Positions 21,132 to 30,509 of a stretch of 64,000 nucleotides of DNA are shown here, piece after piece. The stretch is taken from NCBI RefSeq assembly GCF_003626695.1, contig NZ_RBAH01000001.1, positions 434,001 to 498,000 of the forward strand, read 5' to 3'. Source of the DNA: Paenibacillus ginsengarvi. GTDB taxonomy: Bacteria > Bacillota > Bacilli > Paenibacillales > NBRC-103111. Both the position numbers and the translations under genes were made by a program. The notes under the pieces are model-generated. The model was not told the origin of the DNA, searched no databases, and was given only the letters and a program-made list of their open reading frames with translations. How positions within the stretch are numbered: position 1 is the first letter of the stretch; each line of letters begins with the position of its first letter.

Positions 21132-22999
21132 CATACGCCCCACAAAACGTCGGTATAGTAATAAAACGCTCCCGGCGAAGTCGTCTGACGGGTCGATACC
21201 GGCAGCACGTACACCTCGAGCGGGTTGCCGCCACGGACGGCTTCCACCTCGATCTCATGATCGCCGGCGTCAAGCTCCAACTCGAACCATTGCTGGCGCG
21301 GCGCACGATGGAATGCCGGCATGAAAGCAAGCGTCTCCTTGCATTCGATCACATCTTCGCCATTTAGTCGCAGCGTTACCGGGGCGTTTGCGGCCGCAAT
21401 GATCCGCATTTGTCTCCGAGCAGGATTTCGCATGGTCGTACGAGCCGTATACACGCCGTCGCTCTCTTCGCCGACAGCGCTGCTCCAGTCCAGACGATTA
21501 CCCGGCATAAATGCCTGAACGGCCTCCCCGCCATCCGGACCGGACACATGCCAGCTCGATGCTCGCACAAGTGTGAAGGCTACCCGCTGCTCGTTCCACG
21601 GCGAATGGTCGTGGCTTCGGCTCCACACAAACTCCAGACGGTTCACGCTTCGCACGTCGTTCGATGCGCGAATTTCCGCCTCCCAGTCGAGCGATTCGCC
21701 CGGCTCCAGCGAAATGCTCTGCGCGGACGATCCCGACCAGCCTTCCGGCAAAACAAGCGCGACGCTTCCTTCCAGCGGAACGCCCGAACGGTTCGTGAAA
21801 CGGAAAGCGATTTTTGTCGCTTGCCCCGCTCCGATTGCCGGACCGCTTGGTCCGTAATCAACGGTCAGCTCTGCATCCGGGCAGCCTATCGTTCCTTGCG
21901 GCAGCCTATAGCGGTTGCCTGTCACTCCGCGCTCCCACAGCTCGGCCGGTGGCGCCGCGGCGCCGTCTTCCCTATTCCAAGAAGTCGGCAAGTCCGGATG
22001 GACGATGATACCGGTGTCCCAGGCGGCCAATATTTGCTTGCCCATACGAATCGTCCGTTTCGTCAGCTCGTCCAGATTTTTCGGCGCGGGGAAGCCCTTG
22101 ATCGGGGGGCTGACGACCACCCGCTCCCCGACCGGCGCCACCCATTTCTCCGGCAGCGCATCCGGTCCGAGCAGCATGCCGAGAATGGCGCCAAGCGTAG
22201 CGGCGGTGCAGTCCGTGTCGTAGCCGCAGTTGACCGCCTTCAGAATCGCATCCTCGAAGCTTTCGCCGTACAACCAGCCAAGAATGGTGAAGGCGATATT
22301 TTGCGGAGCGTCGGTGAAGTTGGAATGGCCGTGATGCTTCAGCACAAGCTCGCGCGCTTCCTTCCAATCGTACCCTTCCTTATGCCAGCGGATCAGATCG
22401 CGCAAGGCGAGGGCGGTCCGGCAGTCTTGCGGAATATAGGTCAGCCCGATCTCGATCAGCCTGTCCCGGTCCTTCTCCATAAACACGGCGCTTTCAAGCG
22501 CGGCAAAAAACATTTCCCCGTAAACGCCCTCGCCTCCGGCATGGTCGACGATCGCATCCTCATATGCATACCGGGCAGCCACTTCAGGAGCTCCGGGTGC
22601 GGCCATCGCCCATATTTCGGAGCGGATCGGCGAGCCCATGCAGTTCGTAAACGGATTGCCAAACCAGCCCGCTACCGGAGGAAGCAGCCCTCTGCGCAAA
22701 TTAGCCAGCGCGTAGCCGTATTCGTCGAACGGGAAAAAGACGTGTTCCGTCCATTCCTGCCCAAGCTCCCGGGCCGTCAAGGACGGACCGTACTGCTCCA
22801 GCGCGTGCAGCCAGACGAGCTGCAAGTCGAGATCGTCGTTCTCCAGCGGCCCATCCGGCAGCTTCGGGTAAAACGTCAGCGAAAGCAGCTCCTTTCGCCC
22901 TTCGACCGGCGCGCCGAGCGTGCCTCCGATATTTTTGCCCAGCCAGCCGCCATAAACGATTCGGTAATAGTCGTTTTCGTTCAAAATGCTGATCCCCAC
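21131..22999 (-). CDS. ADP-ribosylglycohydrolase family protein with C-terminal beta domain
   Basis: A 622-residue protein. Residues 1-310 are an ADP-ribosylglycohydrolase (DraG-like) fold: GGWLGKNIGGTLGAPVEG at the start, the metal ligands ENDDLDLQ, and NCGYDTDCTAATLGAILG near residue 265. Such domains bind two Mg and cleave N- or O-glycosidic bonds of ribose-like sugars. Residues 370-620 look like beta-sandwich modules resembling carbohydrate-binding or alpha-galactosidase-associated folds. The start codon is GTG with GGAGGG six bases upstream. The neighbours (lactonase-like amidohydrolase, AraC) argue for a sugar substrate rather than ADP-ribosylated protein. The precise reaction is unknown. 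Confidence 0.88.
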   Translation of the reverse strand: MGISILNENDYYRIVYGGWLGKNIGGTLGAPVEGRKELLSLTFYPKLPDGPLENDDLDLQLVWLHALEQYGPSLTARELGQEWTEHVFFPFDEYGYALANLRRGLLPPVAGWFGNPFTNCMGSPIRSEIWAMAAPGAPEVAARYAYEDAIVDHAGGEGVYGEMFFAALESAVFMEKDRDRLIEIGLTYIPQDCRTALALRDLIRWHKEGYDWKEARELVLKHHGHSNFTDAPQNIAFTILGWLYGESFEDAILKAVNCGYDTDCTAATLGAILGMLLGPDALPEKWVAPVGERVVVSPPIKGFPAPKNLDELTKRTIRMGKQILAAWDTGIIVHPDLPTSWNREDGAAAPPAELWERGVTGNRYRLPQGTIGCPDAELTVDYGPSGPAIGAGQATKIAFRFTNRSGVPLEGSVALVLPEGWSGSSAQSISLEPGESLDWEAEIRASNDVRSVNRLEFVWSRSHDHSPWNEQRVAFTLVRASSWHVSGPDGGEAVQAFMPGNRLDWSSAVGEESDGVYTARTTMRNPARRQMRIIAAANAPVTLRLNGEDVIECKETLAFMPAFHRAPRQQWFELELDAGDHEIEVEAVRGGNPLEVYVLPVSTRQTTSPGAFYYYTDVLWGV

Positions 23000-23132
23000 G
23001 CGAAACCCTCCTACATGCGCATCTGCGAATGTTATAATAATCCCATCACGATTGATTATAGGAAGGTGCGGCCCGGCGCACCATGAACTGGATTAAGATT
23101 TCGCAGCAAAAAACATCGGAGGAAAACAGCCC

Positions 23133-24053
23133 ATGTATTATTCCATGTCCCGTTTATCGATTCTGGACGTCAAGTGGACGGATTTGCTCGATACCAAGAC
23201 AAACCCTTCGTTTTTCGGCCGCGATCACTATAACCCGTACTATGAGCTTATCCTCGTAGCGGAAGGAGAAGTTCATCTGCGGGCGGGGAGCAAACAGCTG
23301 ACGCTCGGCATGGGCGACTCGTATTTGCTGATGCCGTGGGAGCAGCATGGGGGCTGGAAGCCGGGCACCGAAAACGGCGGCACCTTTTTTTGGGTGCAAT
23401 TTTCGTGTTCACCGGGCATGAACCAATTCGTCCTGAATCGCGCTGCCGATCTTAATATTGTCCATGCCGAGCGAACGGAGCTTCGAACCGTGGAAGGACG
23501 GCACGAGGACCTGCTCGTTCTCCCGCGCGAATACCGGAACAGGGGCAGGTACAGGCTGCTCGATCTGTTCGAGCGGCTCGTCAAGACGATGAATCAGCCG
23601 GAAGGCTATTTCCGGTTTCAGGCAACGCTGCTGCTGGCCGAAATGCTGCAAACGATCGCGACCGACTTTCTGGAGCAAAGCCATCTCGACACCGCCTTTC
23701 CCGCGTCGTATATTACGTTCCGCAAGCTCGTCAATTATTTGAACAACGGCTATGAGGCGGAACTGACGAAGGAACGGCTGGAGCAGGCGACGGACCGCAA
23801 ATACGAATATTTGTGCCAGGTGTTCAAAAAATACGCGGATACGACGATCCATCATTACATCCGGCAGCTTCGCGTGCAGCGGGCGAAACATTTGCTGCTT
23901 CATTCGGACAAGCCGCTCCAGACGATCGCAAGCGAAATCGGCTACCAGGAGCCGTTTTATTTCAGCCGCATCTTCAAAAAGCTTGAAGGGGTATCGCCTC
24001 AGCATTACCGCGAAAAAATTGCCGGGCAGCGCGAGGAGAGCAATCGGCTATGA
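23133..24053 (+). CDS. AraC family regulator
   Basis: A 306-residue regulator with an N-terminal cupin-like sensor (NPYYELILVAEGEVHLRAG, LLMPWEQHGGW) and a C-terminal AraC helix-turn-helix pair ending in SEIGYQEPFYFSRIFKKLEG and VSPQHYRE. GGAGG lies about 11 bases before ATG. It diverges from the ADP-ribosylglycohydrolase/amidohydrolase pair across a 133-base gap, so it most likely controls that operon in response to a sugar. The ligand is not known. Confidence 0.92.
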   Translation: MYYSMSRLSILDVKWTDLLDTKTNPSFFGRDHYNPYYELILVAEGEVHLRAGSKQLTLGMGDSYLLMPWEQHGGWKPGTENGGTFFWVQFSCSPGMNQFVLNRAADLNIVHAERTELRTVEGRHEDLLVLPREYRNRGRYRLLDLFERLVKTMNQPEGYFRFQATLLLAEMLQTIATDFLEQSHLDTAFPASYITFRKLVNYLNNGYEAELTKERLEQATDRKYEYLCQVFKKYADTTIHHYIRQLRVQRAKHLLLHSDKPLQTIASEIGYQEPFYFSRIFKKLEGVSPQHYREKIAGQREESNRL

Positions 24054-24150
24054 ATCGCGCCGCTACGCCCTCATAACCATCGCGCCAACGTTTGTGATAT
24101 GATGAACGAAACGATCCTGCTATCTTTCCTATTTAAGGGGCTTATAATCG

Positions 24151-24477
24151 ATGAACCGAGACATTCAACAGTTTAAATCGGAATTTTTCAAAGCGCTGGC
24201 GCATCCGATGCGCATTCGCATCCTCGAACTGCTGTGCGAAGGCGAGAAAAACGTGAACGAGCTGCAAGCGATTCTGGGCAGCGAAGGCTCCGCCGTATCC
24301 CAGCAGCTCGCCGTGCTGCGCAACAAAAACGTCGTCAGTGCCACCAAGGAGGGCACCTCCGTCATTTATTCGCTGCGGGACCCGCTCATCCGGGACTTGC
24401 TTGCGGTAGCGCGGCAAATTTTCGATAACCATTTGGTCGACGCCATCTCGCTGCTGGAAACGATCCGAAACGAATAA
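24151..24477 (+). CDS. ArsR family winged-helix regulator
   Basis: A 108-residue repressor with the typical KALAHPMRIRILELLCEG start, recognition helix GSAVSQQLAVLRNKNVV and beta-wing GTSVIYSLRDP. It lacks the ELCVCDL Cys motif of ArsR/CadC metal sensors, so its inducer is not an obvious thiophilic metal. It is followed by a terminator and then the SulP transporter gene, which has its own promoter and a palindrome of ArsR type. That points to repression of the transporter and perhaps of itself. ArsR-SulP pairs are frequent in Firmicutes. Confidence 0.92.
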   Translation: MNRDIQQFKSEFFKALAHPMRIRILELLCEGEKNVNELQAILGSEGSAVSQQLAVLRNKNVVSATKEGTSVIYSLRDPLIRDLLAVARQIFDNHLVDAISLLETIRNE

Positions 24478-24489
24478 ACGGCCGAAACG

Positions 24490-24530
24490 ACAAGGTAGTC
24501 TTGAATCCGCTCAAGATTACCTTGTTTTTG
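24490..24530 (+). terminator. Terminator of the ArsR gene
   Basis: ACAAGGTAGTCTTGA pairs with TCAAGATTACCTTGT (one G-T pair), loop ATCCG/C, then TTTTTG. A strong intrinsic terminator that separates ArsR from SulP. Confidence 0.93.
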
Positions 24531-24576
24531 CTTGGCAAACCGCCGTTTTCGAGCATTCTCCCCCTATATTTGTTCA

Positions 24577-24634
24577 TTGACAAGACGGAATGCCGGGAGT
24601 ATATTCCTCATATATTCAAATAATCAAATATATG
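24577..24634 (+). promoter_or_regulatory. SulP promoter with ArsR-type operator
   Basis: TTGACA (24577-24582), 17 bases, TATATT (24600-24605): a near-perfect sigma-A promoter. Directly after it lies an imperfect palindrome (24609-24634) with arms CATATATT and AATATATG and an inner TTCAAATA/TATATGAA pair, like CadC/CzrA operators. A repressor bound here would block transcription start. Confidence 0.85.
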
Positions 24635-24656
24635 AAGAAAAAGAAGGTTGTACACA

Positions 24657-26420
24657 ATGAAGCTGCCGGACAGATGGGACGGGTATAACGCCAGCTTATT
24701 TCGACGCGATCTTGTGGCAGGACTCATCGTAGCCATTATCGCCATTCCGCTTGGAATGGCTTTTGCCATTGCGTCCGGAGTGAAGCCGCAGTACGGGATT
24801 TACACGACGATTATCGCCGGGTTTTGCATATCGCTGTTCGGCGGCTCCCGGTATCAGATCGGCGGGCCGACCGGGGCGTTCGTTCCGGTCTTATTCGCCG
24901 TCGTCATGCAGTATGGGTACGAAAACCTGCTGATCGCCGGAGCGATGGCGGGCGTGCTGCTGCTCCTGATGGGTCTCTTCAAGCTGGGGGCGCTGATCCG
25001 ATTCATCCCCCACCCGGTTACCGTCGGTTTTACAGCCGGTATAGCCGTCATCATTTTTACCGGACAAATTGCGAACTTTCTAGGCCTTACCGGCATCCAA
25101 AAACATGAGGACTTTGTTTCCAATATGAAAGAGATCCTCGTCCATATCGGATCGGTGAACGTTTACAGCGTCGCCACGGCCTTGATCTGTCTCGCCTCCA
25201 TTCTCCTGGCGACCAAATATATGCCGAAGGTGCCCGGTTCGCTGATCGGCCTCGCCTTGTCCAGTCTCATCAGCTACTGGCTGTTTGCAGGCGAGGTCGC
25301 CACGATCGGCTCGACTTACGGAACAATTCCCAGCGCCCTCCCGAGCCTGCACATGCCGGAGCTGACACTGGAAAAAATCCGCATGCTGCTCCCGCCCGCT
25401 TTTGTCATCGCACTGCTCGGCGGCATCGAATCGCTGCTCTCGGCCGTCGTCGCCGACGGCATGACCGGCAAGCGCCATAACAGCAATCGCGAGCTGATCG
25501 GGCAAGGCATCGCCAACCTCGTCACCCCGCTTTTCGGCGGTATTCCGGCTACCGGGGCGATCGCGCGGACGGCGGCGAATATTAAGACCGGAGCGGCCAG
25601 CCCGCTCTCCGGCATGGTTCACAGTGCTGTCGTGCTGCTTATTCTGCTGTTGTTCGCTCCCTACGCCTCCCATATTCCGCTGGCGGGCATGGCGCCGATC
25701 CTGATGGTCGTCGCCTGGAATATGAGCGAGCGGCGCAAGTTCATTCATGTCGCCAAAACGAAATCGACCGACTCCATCGTCCTGACCGCAACGTTCCTGC
25801 TTACCGTCCTGACCGACCTGACAACGGCCGTCGAAATCGGATTGCTGCTGGCAGCGATTTTCTTCATCAAACGGATGGCCGAGACACTCACCGTATCGAA
25901 GGTGCTGCCCGACCGGAGCGACAAGCACGAGAAGGTGCGGGCCGCCGCCGTTAGCAGCAGCCACGATTGCCCGCAAATCGCCATCTATACCGTCGAGGGG
26001 GCCCTTTTTTTCGGCGCCGCAACCGGGTTTGAGAGATCCTTATCGGCCTTGAACAGCCAAGAGCCGCTGATCGTGCTGCTGCGGATGGGCAAAGTGCCTT
26101 TTATGGACACAACCGGGGAAGCGAATTTGGCGGAGATGGTGAAACAGACCGAGAAATACGGAGGAATCGTCCTCATCTCGGGCATTCAGCCGCAGCCGAA
26201 AGATGTGCTGATGAAGACGGGACTCGCTGCGCGCATTCGGCCGGATCATTTTTTCGAGCGTACGGGCGAAGCGATCGGTTATGCGCTGACCCGGCTGAAT
26301 CGGGAACGGTGTGCGGGCTGCCGGCATTTCGCTTTCCGCGAATGTTATGCGCTGTCCGGTGCGGAATCTGCTAGCAGCAATCCCGCTGAACCGAAAGAAT
26401 CGTACCGAGTCGGCGTCTGA
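24657..26420 (+). CDS. SulP family anion transporter with STAS domain and Cys-rich tail
   Basis: A 587-residue SLC26/SulP permease. The N-terminal signature region AGLIVAIIAIPLGMAFAIASG and GPTGAFVPVLFAVV are present, with about 12 hydrophobic segments to residue 415. A STAS domain follows (about 440-545, including LLRMGKVPFMDTTGEANL). The last 50 residues contain RERCAGCRHFAFREC, three Cys in a CxxC...C pattern, not a usual part of the family. Sulfate, bicarbonate or another oxyanion may be the substrate. ATG at 24657 is chosen over a TTG at 24648 because AGAAGG lies ten bases before it. Confidence 0.92.
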   Translation: MKLPDRWDGYNASLFRRDLVAGLIVAIIAIPLGMAFAIASGVKPQYGIYTTIIAGFCISLFGGSRYQIGGPTGAFVPVLFAVVMQYGYENLLIAGAMAGVLLLLMGLFKLGALIRFIPHPVTVGFTAGIAVIIFTGQIANFLGLTGIQKHEDFVSNMKEILVHIGSVNVYSVATALICLASILLATKYMPKVPGSLIGLALSSLISYWLFAGEVATIGSTYGTIPSALPSLHMPELTLEKIRMLLPPAFVIALLGGIESLLSAVVADGMTGKRHNSNRELIGQGIANLVTPLFGGIPATGAIARTAANIKTGAASPLSGMVHSAVVLLILLLFAPYASHIPLAGMAPILMVVAWNMSERRKFIHVAKTKSTDSIVLTATFLLTVLTDLTTAVEIGLLLAAIFFIKRMAETLTVSKVLPDRSDKHEKVRAAAVSSSHDCPQIAIYTVEGALFFGAATGFERSLSALNSQEPLIVLLRMGKVPFMDTTGEANLAEMVKQTEKYGGIVLISGIQPQPKDVLMKTGLAARIRPDHFFERTGEAIGYALTRLNRERCAGCRHFAFRECYALSGAESASSNPAEPKESYRVGV

Positions 26421-26588
26421 TCTCCCATCGATCATCTTCCGCTCGGACTATCCGAATCGGCCCGTTGGCATATCTCCTTTATTTTCTGTCATATAGGCCA
26501 AGAAGTCGGCCCGCGCCTCCTCTATAATGGATGGCAAGTATAGACGGAAGCGCAGATTCGCAGGCGCTGCAGAAGGAGAGAACCTCAC

Positions 26589-28781
26589 TTGGATAAAATA
26601 TGGCGCGCACGCTGGATTATGGACGAAAGCTTCCTCGGCCAAAGGCCGATCGATTTGTATCACAAGGAGTTCGAGAAGGATCGTCCCCCCGTACACCACC
26701 GGGAAGACTTGAAAAATATCCATATGCTGACCCGCAAGTCGTTCAGCTTGAACGCCGCTCCGCGCGAAGCGATACTGGACATTACCGCCGATGACTATTA
26801 TAAGGTTTATGTGAACGGCCGTTTCGTCGGTCAAGGACCTGCGCAGGGCAATTATTATCACTATTTCTATAATCGTTACGACGTGACGGACTACTTGCAG
26901 TCCGGTGAGAATACGATTGCCGTTCACGTCTATTACCAAGGGCTCGTGTGCCGCGCCTACAACAGCGCAGAATATCGTCAAGGTCTTATAGCGGAGCTGG
27001 CTGTAGACGGACAGTTCGCGCTCGGTACCGACTCCACCTGGAAGACGGAACGCGCCCGCGAATACGAAAGCGGCGGCATTATCGGCTATAACACACAGTT
27101 TTTGGAACATGTAGATAACCGTCTCAAAAAAACAGGCTGGCGTGAAACCGGCTACGACGATTCGGCATGGGGATATGCAGCCGAACATATCGCGGACGAT
27201 CACCGTTTGTTCGTGCAGCCTACTCCCCCGCTTGCCGTATACACGGTAAAACCCGTCAAAGTAACGCCTTTAACGGAGGACGGCGGCTATTTGCTGGATT
27301 TCGGGGAGGAGCGAACCGGTCAATTCCGGATGAGCGCTTATGGCGGAGCAGGACAGACGGTCGAAATCCGCTGCGGAGAAGAATTGCTGGACGACGGCCG
27401 AGTCCGCTACGGCATGCGCTGCAATTGCAGCTACAAAGAGACTTGGACGCTGTCAGGCGCGGAGACGGACGAGTTGGAATTTTACGACTATAAGGCATTT
27501 CGCTATGTCGAGGTGCTTCCGGCCCCGGGTGTCCGCGTACAGGAGACCAGCTTCGCCGTCGACGTCCGGCACTACCCGCTTGACGAGTCGGCGCTGCAAT
27601 TTGCAAGCTCCGATCCGATGCTCGATCAAATTTGGTCGATTTGTAAAAAAGGAGTGCAGTACGGCTCTCAAGAAACGTTCGTCGACTGCCCCTCCCGGGA
27701 GAAAGGCCAATATCTCGGCGACAATACGATCATCGCGAACACTCATAGCTACGTCTCCGGCGATCTGCGCCTGTTCCGCAAATCGCTGCTCGATTTCGCT
27801 CTGCTCGCACCGCGGGTATGTCCCGGCTTGACGGCGGTTGCCCCCGGCCACTTTATGCAGGAGTTCGCCGACTATTCGCTGCAATATCCGCTGCAGCTGC
27901 TGGACTATTACCGCCATACCGGTGACGAGGCTTTCGTGCGCGACATGCTGCCGACAGCCGAGCGGATGGTCGCCCATTTTGCTGGGTTTCGCCGAGAAGA
28001 TGGCCTGATCCGCATCCAGGACAAGCCGAATCTCGTGGACTGGCCGTACAATATGCGGGACGACTACGATTTTAGACTGGCGAATCCGATCGGCGACGGG
28101 TACCATAACGTCATTAATGCCTTTTACTACGGCGCGATGCTGGCGGTATCCGAACTCCGTGCCCTGCTGGACATCCGGGATAGGCCGGCCTACGAGCTGC
28201 GAAGCTTCAAGCAATCGTTCCGCCAGGCGTTCCTCGACCGATCCGGGAAACGGTTCGTCGATGCCGAAGGCTCGGCGCATTCTTCCTTGCATGCCAACGC
28301 GCTGCCGCTCCTGTTCGGGCTGACGGAGAAAGACGACCGGGAAGGCGTCATCCGGCTTATCCGCGAGAAACGGTTAAGCTGCGGCGTTTATATGGCTTAC
28401 TTCGTGCTTAAAGCACTGGCTGGCGCCGGCGAACATGAATTGGTATACGAGCTGATCCGTTCGGAGGATTTGCATTCGTGGAGCACGATGGTGAAGGAAG
28501 GGGCTACGACCTGCTTCGAGGTATGGGCCAAAGATTTAAAGCCGAATACGAGTCTGTGCCATCCTTGGGCCAGCGCTCCGATTCCGCTGTTCATCGAAGA
28601 AATTGCCGGAATCAAACCTGCCGCGCCGGGATGGACAGCCGTATCGTTCAAGCCTCGCCTGCCAGCAGAACTGGACAGCATCGAGTTGTCGTTCCGCATT
28701 CCGGCGGGAACCATCCGCTTCCGTTATGAGAACGGCGAGGCCACGCTCGACGTCCCAGACGGTATCCCGGTACAAAGGTAA
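26589..28781 (+). CDS. Alpha-L-rhamnosidase, GH78-like
   Basis: A 730-residue glycoside hydrolase. The start is TTG, with GAAGGAGAG eight bases before it. Residues 50-200 are a beta-sandwich substrate-binding domain (ITADDYYKVYVNGRFVGQGP, YFYNRYDVTDYL). The (alpha/alpha)6 barrel begins near residue 330 and contains FVDCPSREKGQYLGD, the GH78 motif normally DCPTRERxGWxGD; the C-terminal beta domain has LCHPWASAPIPLF. It removes terminal rhamnose from plant glycans or glycosides. No signal peptide is seen, so substrates must be imported first. It is probably a single-gene transcript ended by the hairpin at 28797. Confidence 0.92.
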   Translation: MDKIWRARWIMDESFLGQRPIDLYHKEFEKDRPPVHHREDLKNIHMLTRKSFSLNAAPREAILDITADDYYKVYVNGRFVGQGPAQGNYYHYFYNRYDVTDYLQSGENTIAVHVYYQGLVCRAYNSAEYRQGLIAELAVDGQFALGTDSTWKTERAREYESGGIIGYNTQFLEHVDNRLKKTGWRETGYDDSAWGYAAEHIADDHRLFVQPTPPLAVYTVKPVKVTPLTEDGGYLLDFGEERTGQFRMSAYGGAGQTVEIRCGEELLDDGRVRYGMRCNCSYKETWTLSGAETDELEFYDYKAFRYVEVLPAPGVRVQETSFAVDVRHYPLDESALQFASSDPMLDQIWSICKKGVQYGSQETFVDCPSREKGQYLGDNTIIANTHSYVSGDLRLFRKSLLDFALLAPRVCPGLTAVAPGHFMQEFADYSLQYPLQLLDYYRHTGDEAFVRDMLPTAERMVAHFAGFRREDGLIRIQDKPNLVDWPYNMRDDYDFRLANPIGDGYHNVINAFYYGAMLAVSELRALLDIRDRPAYELRSFKQSFRQAFLDRSGKRFVDAEGSAHSSLHANALPLLFGLTEKDDREGVIRLIREKRLSCGVYMAYFVLKALAGAGEHELVYELIRSEDLHSWSTMVKEGATTCFEVWAKDLKPNTSLCHPWASAPIPLFIEEIAGIKPAAPGWTAVSFKPRLPAELDSIELSFRIPAGTIRFRYENGEATLDVPDGIPVQR

Positions 28782-28796
28782 ATAACAGGCTAAAAC

Positions 28797-28836
28797 GAGC
28801 CGTCGCAGCCCGATCCCCTGGGCTTGCGGCGGTTTG
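28797..28836 (+). terminator. Terminator-like hairpin after the rhamnosidase gene
   Basis: GCCGTCGCAGCCC pairs with GGGCTTGCGGCGG across eight bases; only a short T-run (GGTTTG) follows on the plus strand, so strength is uncertain. It may also serve the convergent HAD gene. Confidence 0.65.
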
Positions 28837-28855
28837 TGCCGTTTGGGAGGGAACG

Positions 28856-29569
28856 TTACAAATAGCTCGTCAATTCAAACAAGTCGTTCACGATGCCGAG
28901 CGGCTTCGGCTCCCCGGGCACAGCTGCACCCTTTCTGTTCAGCCAAACGGCATTCATGCCGCAGCGTATCGGTCCCTCCACGTCGTTTTTCCACGAGTCC
29001 CCCACGAACAGCACCTGCTCCGGCTTGACCCGAAAGCGCTCCAGGACGTGTGCGTATATACCCGGGGACGGCTTCTCGCAGCCGACATCCTCGGATACGA
29101 TAATCGCTTCATCCGCGAAAAGCGGCCGGAGCCCGAGCGCTTCGATCTTTTCGAGCTGCCAGCTTCTCGTTCCGTTCGTAACGATGCCAAGCGTGTAACG
29201 TGCGGATAACTGCGTCAGAAACCGCACCAGCTCAGGACTCGCTTTCATATATTCCCGGCTTATGTCCATGAGCATCGTATTAAAATCGTCCGCCGTATCC
29301 ATATCGATAGGTCTGTCATACTTGTCCAGCGCATGAATCAGCCGCAAATTCCGAAACTCGCGCAAAGTGATCTGCTGCCGATCGTACTGCGCTTCGAATT
29401 GTCCGTTCATCTCCATAAAATTATCGAACAACCGCTTCTGCTCCAGATCCTTCGTACAAGAATGCCGGGTCAACGTAGCGAGCAAGCTGTCGTTCCAATA
29501 ATCGTCGAAATGAATCAGCGTATCGTCCAGATCGAACAAAATGGTGTGAATAGGCTGCATCGTTTGCAC
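28856..29569 (-). CDS. HAD superfamily hydrolase, YjjG-like
   Basis: A 237-residue haloacid-dehalogenase-type phosphatase. Motif I FDLDDTLIHFDD, motif II GIVTNGTRSWQ, motif III Lys region and motif IV FVGDSWKNDVEGP are complete, with a helical cap between I and II. It resembles the YjjG/YfnB group that dephosphorylates nucleotides or sugar phosphates. It lies after Nudix and VOC genes on the same strand, gap 75 bases. The substrate is not clear. Confidence 0.92.
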   Translation of the reverse strand: MQTMQPIHTILFDLDDTLIHFDDYWNDSLLATLTRHSCTKDLEQKRLFDNFMEMNGQFEAQYDRQQITLREFRNLRLIHALDKYDRPIDMDTADDFNTMLMDISREYMKASPELVRFLTQLSARYTLGIVTNGTRSWQLEKIEALGLRPLFADEAIIVSEDVGCEKPSPGIYAHVLERFRVKPEQVLFVGDSWKNDVEGPIRCGMNAVWLNRKGAAVPGEPKPLGIVNDLFELTSYL

Positions 29570-29644
29570 TCATTTCCAAGTATATTGTAATAGATGGCAG
29601 ATTACTGCGGCTATAATCGCCTCTTGCTTCATCTAAGCGGGTGC

Positions 29645-30064
29645 TTAACCATCTTCCCATTGCGGATTCCAAACCACTTCCCACAGATGCCCGTCCGGAT
29701 CTTGAAAGTAACCCGAATAACCGCCCCAGAATGTGACGTGCGCAGGCACCGTGATCGTCGCGCCCGCTTGCCGCGCTTGTTCCATGACGGCATCCACTTC
29801 CTCCCGGCTCCCTACATTATGGCCGATCGTGAACTCTGTCGCACTCGGTGCGGCGGCAGTAAGCTTCGTGTCATGTGCAATATCACGCCTCTTCCATAAC
29901 GCCAGCCTGAGTCCGTCCTGCATATCGAAAAAAGCAACGGCCCCATGCTCGAATTCCGTACCGACGATGCCTTCCGTCGAAAACCCAAGCCCGTCGCGAT
30001 AAAATTGCACGGCCGCTTCCAAATCGTCAACACCCAAAGTGAGAACCGTTACTCTCGGTTTCAT
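29645..30064 (-). CDS. VOC (glyoxalase/bleomycin resistance-like) protein
   Basis: A 139-residue vicinal oxygen chelate protein with paired beta-alpha-beta3 modules (VTVLTLGVDDLEAAVQFYRD at the start, WGGYSGYFQDPDGHLWEVVWN at the end). Such small proteins are isomerases, dioxygenases or binding proteins. It starts 13 bases after the Nudix stop, so both belong to one transcript. Function is not determined. Confidence 0.9.
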   Translation of the reverse strand: MKPRVTVLTLGVDDLEAAVQFYRDGLGFSTEGIVGTEFEHGAVAFFDMQDGLRLALWKRRDIAHDTKLTAAAPSATEFTIGHNVGSREEVDAVMEQARQAGATITVPAHVTFWGGYSGYFQDPDGHLWEVVWNPQWEDG

Positions 30065-30077
30065 CCTAATCCCGCCC

Positions 30078-30509
30078 TTAATCGTTATTGTGATCGTGAT
30101 CCAAAATCGCAGCCCGGCTTAACTTAACCTGCTCGAACATATGACCGATGTTGCCTTCTCCCGCATACAGCGACATGTCAAAAAAGTTAAAATCCAGTTC
30201 GGACCAGTACAGCTCATTTTCGTCTCCCGAAACGCAAACCTCATATTTCAGCCTGCCTGCATAAACCTCTACGTAGCAATCTTGTAAATAATAAGTAAAA
30301 TCCATCACATGCAGCAAGGTAATAGCTTCTTTCGAAATGCCGGTTTCTTCCTGCAATTCCCGGTACGCGGCTTCCAAGCCCGGCTCGTCTTTTTCGATTT
30401 TGCCGCCAACCAGATTGCTCAAGCCTTTGTACGGATCTTTGCGCCTTTTGCACATGAGCAAACGGGTCGTATCCGGGCTGAACACCATTACTACGTTATA
30501 TCCCTGCAT
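30078..30509 (-). CDS. Nudix hydrolase
   Basis: A 143-residue Nudix protein with the full box GxxxxxExxxxxxxREUxEExGU (GGKIEKDEPGLEAAYRELQE then ETG). It cleaves nucleoside diphosphates linked to another group; MutT-like clean-up of oxidised nucleotides is common for this length. GGAGG lies nine bases before the ATG. It heads a Nudix-VOC-HAD set. Confidence 0.92.
   Translation of the reverse strand: MQGYNVVMVFSPDTTRLLMCKRRKDPYKGLSNLVGGKIEKDEPGLEAAYRELQEETGISKEAITLLHVMDFTYYLQDCYVEVYAGRLKYEVCVSGDENELYWSELDFNFFDMSLYAGEGNIGHMFEQVKLSRAAILDHDHNND

Noticed and set aside
21131..22999. Anti-phage or toxin-antitoxin role for the ADP-ribosylglycohydrolase-like gene
   Set aside because: No ADP-ribosyltransferase toxin or defence genes nearby; neighbours are catabolic.
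26448..27203. Minus-strand 251-residue frame opposite the rhamnosidase start
   Set aside because: Hydrophobic shadow of the GH78 gene; no ribosome site.
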